Source: a virus. From it: DNA of 44,176 bases. The stretch is taken from the IMG/VR virus record IMGVR_UViG_3300025101_000049, positions 1 to 44,176 of that record; one strand, 5' to 3'. The position numbers and the translations under genes are program-made. Positions within the stretch are counted from its first letter, which is position 1, and each line of letters begins with the position of its first letter. The notes beneath the pieces are model-generated. The model did no database searches, was not told the origin of the DNA, and was given only the letters and a program-made list of their open reading frames with translations. Shown one piece after another: positions 17,611 to 24,822 of this stretch.

Positions 17611-19145
17611 TGTTTGTCATATACGGCCCACCGGGAACAGGTAAGACAACCACCCTGCTGAACATGGTTGAAAAGGCTATCGCTGACGGCACCGCGCCAA
17701 GCTCAATAGCCTTTCTGGCGTTTACGCGCAAAGCTGCGCGAGAAGCGCGGGAGCGGGCTGCACGTCAGTTTAAACTGGATCTTGAGAAAGACTTGAACTT
17801 CTTCAGGACGCTGCACAGCTTCTGTTACCACCTTTCCGACATCGACAAGAACAACCTCATGGGCTCTGAGCATCTTGTAGAGTTCGGCAAAAGTGTGGGG
17901 TTCAACCTCGTGTCAAAGGGCGTAGACGATCACGAAGATGATATCGGTTCCAACTCTCGCGACAATCCGATCATGCAACTGATTCAGCTTGCGCGGCTGA
18001 AGAAAGAAGATGTGGAGGTCACATACCGCGAAAGCGCCGTCGAGGAGCCGCTGACGACGATCAAGTACATCAACGAGGCATACGCAGCTTTTAAAAGCGC
18101 AAACAACCTTTACGACTACACCGACATCCTTGAATGGTTCGCGGAACACGGCTCACGGGTCTGTCCTAAATTCAGCATGGTCTTCCTTGACGAGGCGCAG
18201 GACTTGTCCCCGCTGCAGTGGGAAGTGGCACATATTTTGAACGACAACGCAGGCCGCATGTATGCCGCCGGTGACGACGATCAAGCTATTTACCGATGGG
18301 CCGGTGCCAATGTAGAGCATTTCCTTGGAGTCGAAAGTGGGTCAGAGGTGCTGTCGCAATCCTACCGGATTCCTGCAAAGGTGCATGAGATCGCCACGCG
18401 GATCGTCAACCGAATCCAGACTCGCCGCCCAAAGAAATACCGCCCGAAAGAAATGGTCGGCAGGGTCGAGCGTGTGTTTATGCCGGATATGAAACGCTTT
18501 AGCAGCGACGAGTGGCTAGTCATGGCGCAGTGCAACTACATGCTGAACGACATATGTGAGCAACTGAAGATACACGGCTATTTCTTTGAGAACCGCGGCA
18601 GTAAGAGCATTAGCGAGAAGCTGGCTTCGGCGTTGATTGCATGGGAAGCCCTGTGCGGGGGTGGTGAGATCGACGCCATGTCTGCGCGAAATCTCTACTA
18701 CTACATGAAATCCGGCAGCCGTATTAAGCGCGGCTTTAAAGCTTTGTCGAACATCGACGTGAAAAGCACATACAACTTAACGACACTACAAACGGATTTC
18801 GGGCTGCTAGCTACCGGCGACATGCCGTGGCAAGAAGCAATGAACAACGTGCCAGAGCATCTGAATACCTACGTGTCCGCCCTGCTACGCCGCGGGGAGA
18901 ACCTGAGACACGAACCACGGATCAAGGTATCGACAATACATGGGTCGAAGGGTGGAGAGGCAAACAACGTCGTCCTGTACACGGACATATCCCACGCATC
19001 TGACCAAGCAGTTTCATCCAACACGCTAGAAGGAAGACGCATGATGGATGATTTACACAGGCTTTTCTATGTCGGCGTCACGCGGGCAAAGGAAAGCTTG
19101 TACATCGTATCGCCCATGGATGGCTTGAGGAGCTATCAGATATGA
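17610..19145 (+). CDS. UvrD/Rep-type superfamily 1 DNA helicase
   Basis: 511 residues. Walker A YGPPGTGKTT (5-14), motif Ia FLAFTRKAA, motif II DEAQD (194-198), motif III GDDDQAIYRW (221-230), motif IV SQSYRIP (249-255), motif V STIHGSKGGEA (441-451) and motif VI VGVTRAKESLYIV (488-500). This complete set identifies an SF1A 3'-to-5' helicase. At 511 residues it is shorter than bacterial UvrD (about 720), lacking most of the 1B/2B insertions. It overlaps the primase stop by one base and probably unwinds the template at the phage fork. Confidence 0.9.
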   Translation: MFVIYGPPGTGKTTTLLNMVEKAIADGTAPSSIAFLAFTRKAAREARERAARQFKLDLEKDLNFFRTLHSFCYHLSDIDKNNLMGSEHLVEFGKSVGFNLVSKGVDDHEDDIGSNSRDNPIMQLIQLARLKKEDVEVTYRESAVEEPLTTIKYINEAYAAFKSANNLYDYTDILEWFAEHGSRVCPKFSMVFLDEAQDLSPLQWEVAHILNDNAGRMYAAGDDDQAIYRWAGANVEHFLGVESGSEVLSQSYRIPAKVHEIATRIVNRIQTRRPKKYRPKEMVGRVERVFMPDMKRFSSDEWLVMAQCNYMLNDICEQLKIHGYFFENRGSKSISEKLASALIAWEALCGGGEIDAMSARNLYYYMKSGSRIKRGFKALSNIDVKSTYNLTTLQTDFGLLATGDMPWQEAMNNVPEHLNTYVSALLRRGENLRHEPRIKVSTIHGSKGGEANNVVLYTDISHASDQAVSSNTLEGRRMMDDLHRLFYVGVTRAKESLYIVSPMDGLRSYQI

Positions 19146-19172
19146 GCGAGCAACAACATGAGGAGTGAAAGC

Positions 19173-19385
19173 ATGTTTAAAAAATTCTTGAAGCTGTTCT
19201 TCCCCACCTTTGTGGAACCGCCGGAAAGAGCCCGTGACCAATTTGGCAGGTTGCGGGGGGACAATATCGAAACGCCTACCTTTAATGAGGCTTGGGTTGG
19301 GGGCAAAGCTCCTGCTAAAAAGGCACCTTCAAAGAAAAAAGCTGCCCCAAAGAAAAGGGGGCGTCCACCAAAGGCGAAGAAATGA
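19173..19385 (+). CDS. small basic protein with AT-hook-like tail
   Basis: 70 residues from MFKKFLKLFFPTF, chosen because AGGAG lies 7 bases upstream; an ATG 15 bases earlier has no such site. The N-terminus is an amphipathic aromatic/basic helix. The C-terminal third is Lys/Ala/Pro-rich and ends KKRGRPPKAKK, containing the RGRP core of an AT-hook that binds the minor groove of AT-rich DNA. Its stop overlaps the next start (ATGA). Likely DNA-associated; the role is unknown. Confidence 0.55.
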   Translation: MFKKFLKLFFPTFVEPPERARDQFGRLRGDNIETPTFNEAWVGGKAPAKKAPSKKKAAPKKRGRPPKAKK

Positions 19386-19606
19386 AGAAGCACATCGTCT
19401 ACTGTAGTCTTCAAAAGAAGGGTGCCCTTAATCTCGCTGTCCTAACAAAGGACAGCGAGCTTGGGGACGAATATCACGTTTACGAAATAACTCCATTCCA
19501 AGGCCAAGAGCTAGCGAGACATCTTTTAAATCTGCTGTCTGAAGAAAGGCGTATGCCCGATGAAGAATCACGGTCTGCAACTGGTGATGTTCAATCAGAA
19601 GACTGA
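19382..19606 (+). CDS. small unknown protein upstream of DNA polymerase
   Basis: 74 residues, MKKHIVYCSLQKKGAL..., alpha/beta composition, acidic C-terminus ending DVQSED. It starts within the previous stop (ATGA) and its last 47 bases overlap the polymerase start, so the three genes are translationally linked. No recognised family. Confidence 0.5.
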   Translation: MKKHIVYCSLQKKGALNLAVLTKDSELGDEYHVYEITPFQGQELARHLLNLLSEERRMPDEESRSATGDVQSED

Positions 19607-21461
19607 TTGGACACCGCCGTCAGAGTTGCCTGACATCACCGATAGAAAAGAAATCGCTATCGACTTGGAAACACGTGACCCGAACCTGAAGACGCTGGGC
19701 CCCGGTTGGCCTCGTAATGACGGGGAGATCATAGGTTACGCCGTCGCCTGTGACGGTTGGAGCGGTTACTTACCAATCGCCCACCTTGGCGGCGGCAACC
19801 TCGACAAGCGCATCGTCAATAACTGGATGAAGAAGGTGCTTGCCTGCCCCGCCGACAAAATCATGCACAACGCACAGTATGATCTGGGATGGCTCAAAGC
19901 GAGCGGCTTTGAAGTGAACGGCCACATCATCGACACGATGGTCGTTGCTGCGCTGTTAGACGAAAATAGATTTAGTTATAGCCTCAACTCTGTTTGTTAT
20001 GACCACCTGAACAAGACCAAGTCCGAAAAGGGTCTGGTGCAGGCGGCGAAGGACTTTGGCTTGGACCCCAAGTCCGAAATGTGGAAGATGCCCGCCATGT
20101 TTGTGGGGGAGTACGCCACCGCCGACGCCGAACTGACGCTGGAGTTGTGGAAATATTTTAAAGTTGAGATAGGCAAGCAGGGGCTCACTACCGTCCATAC
20201 GCTGGAGCGAGACTTGCTGCCATGCCTTGTGGACATGACTCTGCGCGGAATCCGCGTGGACACCGACGCAATGGAACGCGCCAGCCAGTTTATGCTGAAG
20301 CAAGAGAAAGCTGCGCTGAAGCAGATTAAGACTCTGGTCGGCTTCGATATAGAGATATGGGCCGCGCAATCCATAGCCAAAGCTTTCGATAAACTTGATA
20401 TCAGTTACCCCAAGACTGAAAAGAACGCGCCGTCTTTCACCAAAGCCTTTCTGACCACACACTCTCATGATCTGCCCAAGGCAATTCTGCAAGCGCGTGA
20501 GTTTAACAAGAGCAAGAACACCTTCATGGACGGGCTTTTAAAGCACGTCGGCAAGGATGGGCGCGTCCACGGCCATATCAATCAGATCAGGTCCGATGAC
20601 GGCGGCACAGTATCTGGGCGCATATCGATGTCGAACCCCAACCTGCAGCAGATTCCTGCACGGCACCCGGACCTTGGCCCGTTGATCCGCTCTGTCTTCT
20701 TACCCGAAGAAGGGCACAAGTGGGCTTCTATAGACTACTCGCAACAGGAACCACGGATCTTGGTTCACTTTGCTTCGGCGTTTCAAGACGCCACCGGCAA
20801 AGAGATGCCGCGGGTAGATGAGTTTGTGGACGGCTATACCAACAACCCTGACATGGATTTCCATGACATGGTGGCCGGTATCGCCGATATCCCTCGTAAG
20901 CAGGCAAAGACCATCAACCTTGGCATGATGTATGGCATGGGCGTCGGCAAGCTCGCAGACCAGCTTGACCTGTCAAAGGACGAAGCAAAGGAACTGATGA
21001 CGCAGTATGACACCCGCGTCCCCTTTGTGAAGCGTCTGATGCGGGCGGTGCAAGAGCGTGTGCAGAATGGCAACAAAGAAGGCTCTATTCGCTCCCTGTT
21101 GGGGCGTAAGTGCCGATTCCCTGACTTTGAGCCGCAGAGCTTCGGCATGCACAAGGCAATGCCCTACGAGGAAGCCAAAGCTTATTACGGGCCCAACGTC
21201 AGCCTGCAGCGGGCATATGCCTACAAGGCGCTTAACAGGCTCATACAGGCGTCTGCCGCCGACATGACGAAGAAGGCAATGGTAGACATCTACAAAGCCG
21301 GTGTGCTGCCCCTGCTGCAGGTACATGACGAGCTAGCCTTCAGTGTCGCCGACGAAGCGGAAGCAAAAAAACTTGCCGGAATCATGTGCGATGCAATAGA
21401 TTTAAAAGTACCGATGCAGACGGACATTGAGATGGGCTCCAGTTGGGGCGATTCGATGTAG
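19560..21461 (+). CDS. polA: family A DNA polymerase with 3'-5' exonuclease
   Basis: 633 residues. Exonuclease motifs: DLE (Asp35, Glu37), HNAQYD (103-108) and YATAD (185-189). Polymerase motif A: DYSQQEPR (392-399). Motif B: RKQAKTINLGMMYG (446-459), where Leu454 corresponds to Escherichia coli Phe762. Motif C: QVHDE (586-590). All catalytic residues are present and there is no 5' nuclease domain, as usual for phage replicative PolA. Leu at this position is reported to be associated with temperate or slower-replicating phages. An alternative start is Met10 (19587). A strong terminator follows, closing the replication operon. Confidence 0.92.
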   Translation: MKNHGLQLVMFNQKTDWTPPSELPDITDRKEIAIDLETRDPNLKTLGPGWPRNDGEIIGYAVACDGWSGYLPIAHLGGGNLDKRIVNNWMKKVLACPADKIMHNAQYDLGWLKASGFEVNGHIIDTMVVAALLDENRFSYSLNSVCYDHLNKTKSEKGLVQAAKDFGLDPKSEMWKMPAMFVGEYATADAELTLELWKYFKVEIGKQGLTTVHTLERDLLPCLVDMTLRGIRVDTDAMERASQFMLKQEKAALKQIKTLVGFDIEIWAAQSIAKAFDKLDISYPKTEKNAPSFTKAFLTTHSHDLPKAILQAREFNKSKNTFMDGLLKHVGKDGRVHGHINQIRSDDGGTVSGRISMSNPNLQQIPARHPDLGPLIRSVFLPEEGHKWASIDYSQQEPRILVHFASAFQDATGKEMPRVDEFVDGYTNNPDMDFHDMVAGIADIPRKQAKTINLGMMYGMGVGKLADQLDLSKDEAKELMTQYDTRVPFVKRLMRAVQERVQNGNKEGSIRSLLGRKCRFPDFEPQSFGMHKAMPYEEAKAYYGPNVSLQRAYAYKALNRLIQASAADMTKKAMVDIYKAGVLPLLQVHDELAFSVADEAEAKKLAGIMCDAIDLKVPMQTDIEMGSSWGDSM

Positions 21462-21488
21462 TTTGATGGTATTCCTCCCTACTAGACT

Positions 21489-21514
21489 GGCCCCGCTCCG
21501 GCGGGGCCTTTTTT
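21489..21514 (+). terminator. intrinsic terminator of the replication operon
   Basis: GGCCCCGC, TCCG loop, GCGGGGCC, then six T. Starts 27 bases after the polymerase stop. Its core is the same as in the terminator at 21677. Confidence 0.9.
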
Positions 21515-21515
21515 G

Positions 21516-21702
21516 TTGACAGTATTGTGTAATGCCTTCATCATTCATACTCTTGTTGAGGGAGACACATCAGCGTCTTTTTACCAAATTCAGAGAGGTT
21601 GAACCTTTTCTGAAGCTTAAAACTCCCTTGTTAGAGGATTTATCCTCCTTGAACCAGAAGACAGGGACATTTAAGCAAACCCCGCTCCGGCGGGGTTTTT
21701 TG
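21516..21702 (+). ncRNA. candidate small RNA between twin terminators
   Basis: TTGACA (21516-21521), 17-base spacer, CATCAT (21539-21544) would start a transcript near 21551. The stretch then holds a hairpin with arms TTCAGA and TCTGAA enclosing AGG/CCT around 21590-21616, a second hairpin GAGGA-TTTA-TCCTC near 21637-21650, and an intrinsic terminator at 21677-21701. A 62-codon ORF starting at 21532 runs through the second terminator and does not look like a protein. The layout (own promoter, about 150 bases, two hairpins, terminator) is that of a bacterial or phage sRNA. Target unknown. Confidence 0.45.
21677..21701 (+). terminator. second intrinsic terminator, same core as the first
   Basis: AAACCCCGC, TCCG loop, GCGGGGTTT within a run of six T (21696-21701). 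Ends the candidate small RNA and insulates the ribbon-helix-helix gene. Confidence 0.85.
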
Positions 21703-21744
21703 TTGCAATCATTAGCATAAAGTCTTATATTCTCTCAGAGTATA
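21703..21744 (+). promoter_or_regulatory. promoter plus operator dyad before the ribbon-helix-helix gene
   Basis: TTGCAA (21703-21708), 17 bases, TATATT (21726-21731). A 17-base dyad, TATTCTCTCAGAGTATA (21728-21744; one mismatched pair), overlaps the -10 and start site. The gene directly downstream encodes a likely ribbon-helix-helix DNA-binding protein, so autoregulation is plausible. Confidence 0.5.
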
Positions 21745-21765
21745 ATCTTACCAGTAGAGGGTGTT

Positions 21766-21933
21766 ATGGATGTCGAAAAGTGGAAATCAATCGTAGTCCC
21801 GATGGATATTTACCGCGGGATTAAGCAGATTGCACAGATGGAAAACAGGAGCATCTCCGGTCAGTTGCGCGTCATGTTCGACGTGTTTTGCCGCGCAGAG
21901 GGCTACCAAATAAAAAAGAAAGGTCAAGGCTAG
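21766..21933 (+). CDS. ribbon-helix-helix (Arc-like) DNA-binding protein
   Basis: 55 residues, MDVEKWKSIVVPMDIYRGIK... The pattern of a short beta strand (SIVVPMDIY), helix (RGIKQIAQMENRS) and helix (ISGQLRVMFDVFCRAEGY) is that of Arc/MetJ-type repressors, which bind DNA as dimers through the strand. GAGGG lies 5 bases upstream of the ATG. A perfect-looking operator dyad covers its promoter. It may regulate itself and neighbouring early promoters that carry related TGAGA/TCTCA half sites. Confidence 0.65.
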   Translation: MDVEKWKSIVVPMDIYRGIKQIAQMENRSISGQLRVMFDVFCRAEGYQIKKKGQG

Positions 21934-21984
21934 AACTTCATGTTTTTTGCCCTTATCGTCGAATATCACAATAAGGAGAAAACC

Positions 21985-22230
21985 ATGTCAGACTTGCCAA
22001 ACCGCCGCCCATGTGTCACCGAAGACGTAGGAATGGGACTATCCGTAACCGTCAGCTACCACCCAGAAACAGGAAAAGCCTGTGAGGTTTTCCTCACAGG
22101 CCGTGGTAAGGCTTCAGACAATCCTATGCAGGAAGCTCTTTATAATTTAGGCGTTTGTGCGTCCAGCTTGATGCAGGACAAACCTTTCGCAGAGGCTGAG
22201 AAAAGCTTTATCCAGCAATCGGCACAATAA
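21985..22230 (+). CDS. stand-alone TSCPD-like small protein
   Basis: 81 residues from MSDLPNRRPC, with AAGGAG upstream. The order 'MGLSVTVSYHPETGKACEVFLTGRG' followed by a helical 'ALYNLGVCASSLMQ' resembles the TSCPD domain, which is found at the end of some ribonucleotide reductases and as free-standing proteins (from memory). Role unknown; possibly nucleotide-metabolism related. Its last 91 bases are overlapped antisense by a zinc-ribbon ORF. Confidence 0.5.
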   Translation: MSDLPNRRPCVTEDVGMGLSVTVSYHPETGKACEVFLTGRGKASDNPMQEALYNLGVCASSLMQDKPFAEAEKSFIQQSAQ

Positions 22231-22304
22231 AATATCTTGCCATACGCTGTATCCGCTTTCGCTCCGCATTCTTTGCACTTTGAGTAAAGCATCAGTCTCA
22301 ACAT
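22140..22304 (-). CDS. zinc-ribbon microprotein at the end of the ParB-like operon
   Basis: 54 residues, MLRLMLYSKCKECGAK... It has C10-x2-C13 and C27-x2-C30 (C-x2-C-x13-C-x2-C) with FYCADCW, a classic zinc ribbon. A GGGAG site lies 6 bases before the ATG, which overlaps the upstream stop. An in-frame ATG at 22292 is an alternative start. The 3' half runs antisense into the TSCPD-like gene. It mirrors the arrangement at 12924-13118, where a zinc ribbon also ends a leftward operon over the tail of a convergent gene. Confidence 0.6.
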   Translation of the reverse strand: MLRLMLYSKCKECGAKADTAYGKIFYCADCWIKLFSASAKGLSCIKLDAQTPKL

Positions 22305-22474
22305 TTACCGCTCCCAAAAAATCTACCGCGAGCCGCCGGAGTCTTCTTTTTTAAAGAACGGATCTCCGGCCCCCGCTTTGGTGGTGGTGGTTGTGGTATC
22401 TCCAGTGCCTTCAGACGAATAGCTTGAAGAGCTTTTTTAAACTCTTCAAGCGTCATGTCGTCCCGGTAACGCAC
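22298..22474 (-). CDS. small basic Pro/Lys-rich protein
   Basis: 58 residues if started at the GTG (22474) that overlaps the ParB-like stop by one base, or 52 from the ATG at 22456 (MTLEEFKKAL...). A short helix (TLEEFKKALQAIRLKALEI) is followed by PQPPPPKRGPEIRSLKKKTPAARGRFFG, a basic disordered tail that could contact DNA or RNA. Neither start has a strong ribosome site, so coupling to the upstream gene is likely. Unknown family. Confidence 0.5.
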   Translation of the reverse strand: MRYRDDMTLEEFKKALQAIRLKALEIPQPPPPKRGPEIRSLKKKTPAARGRFFGSGKC

Positions 22475-23352
22475 TAGATTTCCATCAGCTTGTCGTCGAG
22501 GTACACTTCCATGTCGGCCTTCTTGCTCCGCTTCTTGTGCTTGAAATTGTACCAAGCCCGCGTGAGCATCACACTATAATCGTGTGACGTGATCCGCCGT
22601 TCACGGTTCATCTTCATCCGCGTCAATGTTTCGACGAGGTGACGGGACGGCTGATACTTGCTGGTCCCTGATCCGCCGACGCGAAGCTCCGAATAAAACT
22701 TAGCCACAAGCTCTTCGTCGTCGTTCTGGCTGGCAATGTAGTAAAGCGCCGCCGTCTGACCAATCGGGTAGCTGATCACGCTGTAAACGTTCTTAGCTGC
22801 CTTAATCGCCCGCTGCATAAGCTCTTCGTCAATGTCATTAAGGTACATGTCCTTAATGATCTGGTTCGATACGGTGCCCTGCGTGTTCGTTACACCACGC
22901 TTCCAAGCACGTATCATCTTCATTGCACCGGCCACCTTGCCGGAGTTCGGTACACCCATGATTGCGAGGATATCGTCCCCGCCGCGATTTTTTCCTGTGT
23001 CCATGTGGTGGAACGTTGCAGGATCAATGCCAAAAATGACATGCGTCTTAAATGGCGTTTGGGCCCGTATGCAAGCTGCCAGACGATTCTGACCATCCAG
23101 AAGACGCCCGTTGTCGCCGAAGCAGATTGTCTCGCCAGTCAATGACCAGTTGTGTGCGGCCATGTCTTTGGCGTAATCTACGATACGCTGCGGCTTTTGA
23201 GGACGATTCCCGATATTAAGCTTAGACAGAATGTGTTCTGCCAAGGACGGGGTAAATTCCATCACCACACTGTTCGTTGGTGACTTGCGGAGAAACTTCT
23301 CCAAGTTTTTGACTTCGGTTTCTTTTTCAGATTGTGTTTTGATGATCTGCAT
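22474..23352 (-). CDS. ParB/Srx-fold phage protein
   Basis: 292 residues. The N-terminal part has NRPQKPQRIVDYAKDM, NWSLTGETICF and GRLLDGQNRLAAC (82-94), the core of a phage family annotated as ParB/Srx-like; DGQNR corresponds to the nucleotide-contacting GxxR region of ParB. The C-terminal half is helical. I see no clear KorB/ParB-type helix-turn-helix for parS recognition, so it is unlikely to be a canonical centromere-binding ParB. It heads a leftward operon driven by a promoter at 23389-23417, 1.4 kb from two perfect parS sites. Confidence 0.75.
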   Translation of the reverse strand: MQIIKTQSEKETEVKNLEKFLRKSPTNSVVMEFTPSLAEHILSKLNIGNRPQKPQRIVDYAKDMAAHNWSLTGETICFGDNGRLLDGQNRLAACIRAQTPFKTHVIFGIDPATFHHMDTGKNRGGDDILAIMGVPNSGKVAGAMKMIRAWKRGVTNTQGTVSNQIIKDMYLNDIDEELMQRAIKAAKNVYSVISYPIGQTAALYYIASQNDDEELVAKFYSELRVGGSGTSKYQPSRHLVETLTRMKMNRERRITSHDYSVMLTRAWYNFKHKKRSKKADMEVYLDDKLMEI

Positions 23353-23388
23353 CTTTCTCTCGTTTAGTTGTCGTTACGTGACTTTTAG

Positions 23389-23417
23389 AAGATAGGAGCT
23401 ATCCCATACGGCGTCAA
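23389..23417 (-). promoter_or_regulatory. leftward promoter of the ParB-like operon with TATGGGA spacer
   Basis: Minus strand: TTGACG (23417-23412), 17-base spacer containing CCGTATGGGA, TATCTT (23394-23389). The TATGGGA heptamer recurs in the spacers of other promoters in this region. Confidence 0.6.
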
Positions 23418-23426
23418 CCTTTTTTC

Positions 23427-23455
23427 TTGACGAATGTGAGAACACTCTCATATAA
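23427..23455 (+). promoter_or_regulatory. rightward promoter with TGAGA-N4-TCTCA operator
   Basis: TTGACG (23427-23432), 17-base spacer, ATATAA (23450-23455). The spacer contains the inverted repeat TGAGA-ACAC-TCTCA (23437-23450), a likely repressor site. Drives the gene at 23479. Confidence 0.6.
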
Positions 23456-23478
23456 AGGCCATAACCACGGAGAAATGG

Positions 23479-23757
23479 ATGATCAATAAACCCGACTATG
23501 GCGAATTAGTAGAGCTTGACCCCACCGGCGGAGACTTCGGTCTGGGCCACGAAATGGGTGTCGAAGCTCTTGACCTGATAGGTAAGCACGTCGATGCACA
23601 GGCCGCGGAACACGAACCAATCGTCATTCTGGGCGTGATGACCGCACTGATGCAGTACGCCCTGCAGGCATGCTCCGAAGAAACTGATGTCGATGAGCTT
23701 GTCGGTGTTGCCAAAGAAATCGCAAAACACACCTTGGAACACGAAACACGGCATTAA
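23479..23757 (+). CDS. small acidic helical protein
   Basis: 92 residues, MINKPDYGELVELDPTGG..., with GGAG 6 bases upstream. Mainly alpha-helical and acidic, with several His near the C-terminus (HTLEHETRH). No recognised domain. It forms a single-gene unit between its own promoter and a bidirectional terminator, typical of an early accessory gene. Confidence 0.6.
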   Translation: MINKPDYGELVELDPTGGDFGLGHEMGVEALDLIGKHVDAQAAEHEPIVILGVMTALMQYALQACSEETDVDELVGVAKEIAKHTLEHETRH

Positions 23758-23759
23758 AA

Positions 23760-23782
23760 AAGGGCGGTCATTGACCGCCCTT
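23760..23782. terminator. bidirectional intrinsic terminator
   Basis: AAGGGCGGTC, ATT loop, GACCGCCCTT: a perfect 10-bp stem. Rightward it is followed by CCTTTATTTTTTC; leftward by a run of seven T (complement of 23755-23761). It serves both the gene ending at 23757 and the leftward operon ending at 23786. Confidence 0.88.
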
Positions 23783-23785
23783 CCT

Positions 23786-24061
23786 TTATTTTTTCTTCGC
23801 CCGTACTGCCACAAGGCCACCGTGAAACTCCTCACGGTCCTCAAACCATTCAAGTATCTTTGCAATCCGCGTACTACGTTTTGATTTGTAGTTGCGGCCA
23901 AAGCGCATGATGGGGTTATCGACGTCGTCCTCATAGAAGACCATGCCGCCGTAGAGCCCCGGCTCATTGCCAAGGTAAAACTTCCTACCAGTTATATTGC
24001 AGGTGAAGTTGGCTCCATTGTGGTCGTATTTTGAAAGCCAGATTTCCATATCAAGCGCCAT
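23786..24061 (-). CDS. small unknown protein, last of a leftward trio
   Basis: 91 residues from MALDMEIWLSKYDHNG, overlapping the upstream stop by 11 bases; MEIW (24049) is an alternative start. It has a compact beta-rich sequence (ANFTCNITGRKFYLGNEPGLYGGMVFYEDD) and a basic C-terminal tail ending RAKKK. No family recognised. Followed at once by the terminator. Confidence 0.55.
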   Translation of the reverse strand: MALDMEIWLSKYDHNGANFTCNITGRKFYLGNEPGLYGGMVFYEDDVDNPIMRFGRNYKSKRSTRIAKILEWFEDREEFHGGLVAVRAKKK

Positions 24062-24320
24062 TAGACATTTCCTTTGTGATCTTGATATCAAGCTCTTTCG
24101 CCTTCTGACGGCTCTTAGCACGAAGATCGTTGTAATGTTCAAGCGTACCACACTCAACATCAGCCGGATCAATAGCACCGCCGTGAAGCTGCTTTGCAAC
24201 CTGCCGCCGGTATTTCAACAAGAGCTTGCGGTGAGCATCTGTCCCCTTCTGATCTGTAAAGTAGACAGAGTTCAAAGCTTCCCACATTACGCTCAACTCA
24301 GTGTCGTTTAATTCAGCCAT
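24051..24320 (-). CDS. small helical unknown protein
   Basis: 89 residues, MAELNDTELSVMWEAL..., with GGAGAAAGTAA before the ATG. It is helical and charged, rich in Lys/Arg in the second half. Its stop lies inside the start of the next gene. Unknown function; part of the leftward unit that begins at the parS region. Confidence 0.6.
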   Translation of the reverse strand: MAELNDTELSVMWEALNSVYFTDQKGTDAHRKLLLKYRRQVAKQLHGGAIDPADVECGTLEHYNDLRAKSRQKAKELDIKITKEMSNGA

Positions 24321-24351
24321 TTACTTTCTCCTTTGTTGGCTGGGAGGTCTA

Positions 24352-24372
24352 CCCCCTACCGTAGGTAGGGGG
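24352..24372 (-). promoter_or_regulatory. intercistronic GC hairpin
   Basis: CCCCCTACC, GTA loop, GGTAGGGGG: a perfect 9-bp stem in the 60-base gap between two leftward genes. With no T-run it is more likely a message-processing or stability element than a terminator. Nothing else is seen in this gap. Confidence 0.45.
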
Positions 24373-24380
24373 CGTAGGTC

Positions 24381-24689
24381 TTATCTCCGCGGCTGCGGGG
24401 GCGTTGGCACTAGCCTCGTTTCAAGGCACTCCAACGCTACCCCTTCGTCGTCGGGGATATCATCCTTGGTTCCGAACACACCCTGATGGGTGGCGTGGAA
24501 CCCGTCGTAATCTTCGACATCGAAGATGTTGACCGGCACCTCATCCTTGAAGGTGTACAAGCTGCTCCAGTCACGAACAAGAATGCTCGCTGCACTGGTG
24601 GCAGCTTCGTCAGCCGATGAGCCGTAAGCCCAAGAGCTTCCGCACCCAATAAAGATGATGGCAAGGAAAGACGGATTGGTGTCAGACAT
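24381..24689 (-). CDS. small unknown protein, first gene left of the parS region
   Basis: 102 residues from MSDTNPSFLAII, chosen for GGAGGT 4 bases upstream; an in-frame ATG 36 bases earlier lacks a site. The N-terminus is hydrophobic with a Cys (FLAIIFIGCGSSWAYGSS). The rest is acidic, ending LVPTPPQPRR. Possibly exported or peptide-like at the N-terminus, but no clear signal peptidase site. First in the leftward transcription unit from the promoter at 24794-24822. Confidence 0.55.
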   Translation of the reverse strand: MSDTNPSFLAIIFIGCGSSWAYGSSADEAATSAASILVRDWSSLYTFKDEVPVNIFDVEDYDGFHATHQGVFGTKDDIPDDEGVALECLETRLVPTPPQPRR

Positions 24690-24733
24690 ACTGACCTCCA
24701 TTGGTTGTTTGGTTAACGATGTCAAATAGCGAA

Positions 24734-24749
24734 TGTTTCACGTGAAACA
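24734..24749. other. parS: parS site 1 (perfect chromosomal ParB-binding consensus)
   Basis: TGTTTCACGTGAAACA, identical to the bacterial parS consensus. The palindrome extends perfectly to 22 bp (24731-24752). In hosts, ParB loads here and spreads as a CTP-dependent clamp. It lies 45 bases upstream of the leftward gene at 24689, beyond the promoter's start region, in noncoding DNA. Confidence 0.9.
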
Positions 24750-24793
24750 TTCCGGGCCCGAAAGCCCATAGCCCTATTTCGAGCTACCCTACT

Positions 24794-24822
24794 ATCTTAA
24801 AGGATAACTCCCATACGGTCAA
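24794..24822 (-). promoter_or_regulatory. leftward promoter with TATGGGA spacer
   Basis: Minus strand: TTGACC (24822-24817), 17-base spacer starting GTATGGGA, TAAGAT (24799-24794). It transcribes across parS site 1 into the gene at 24689. Confidence 0.6.

Noticed and set aside
21532-21720. 62-codon ORF between the twin terminators
   Set aside because: It reads through the second terminator and lacks a ribosome site; the RNA interpretation fits better.
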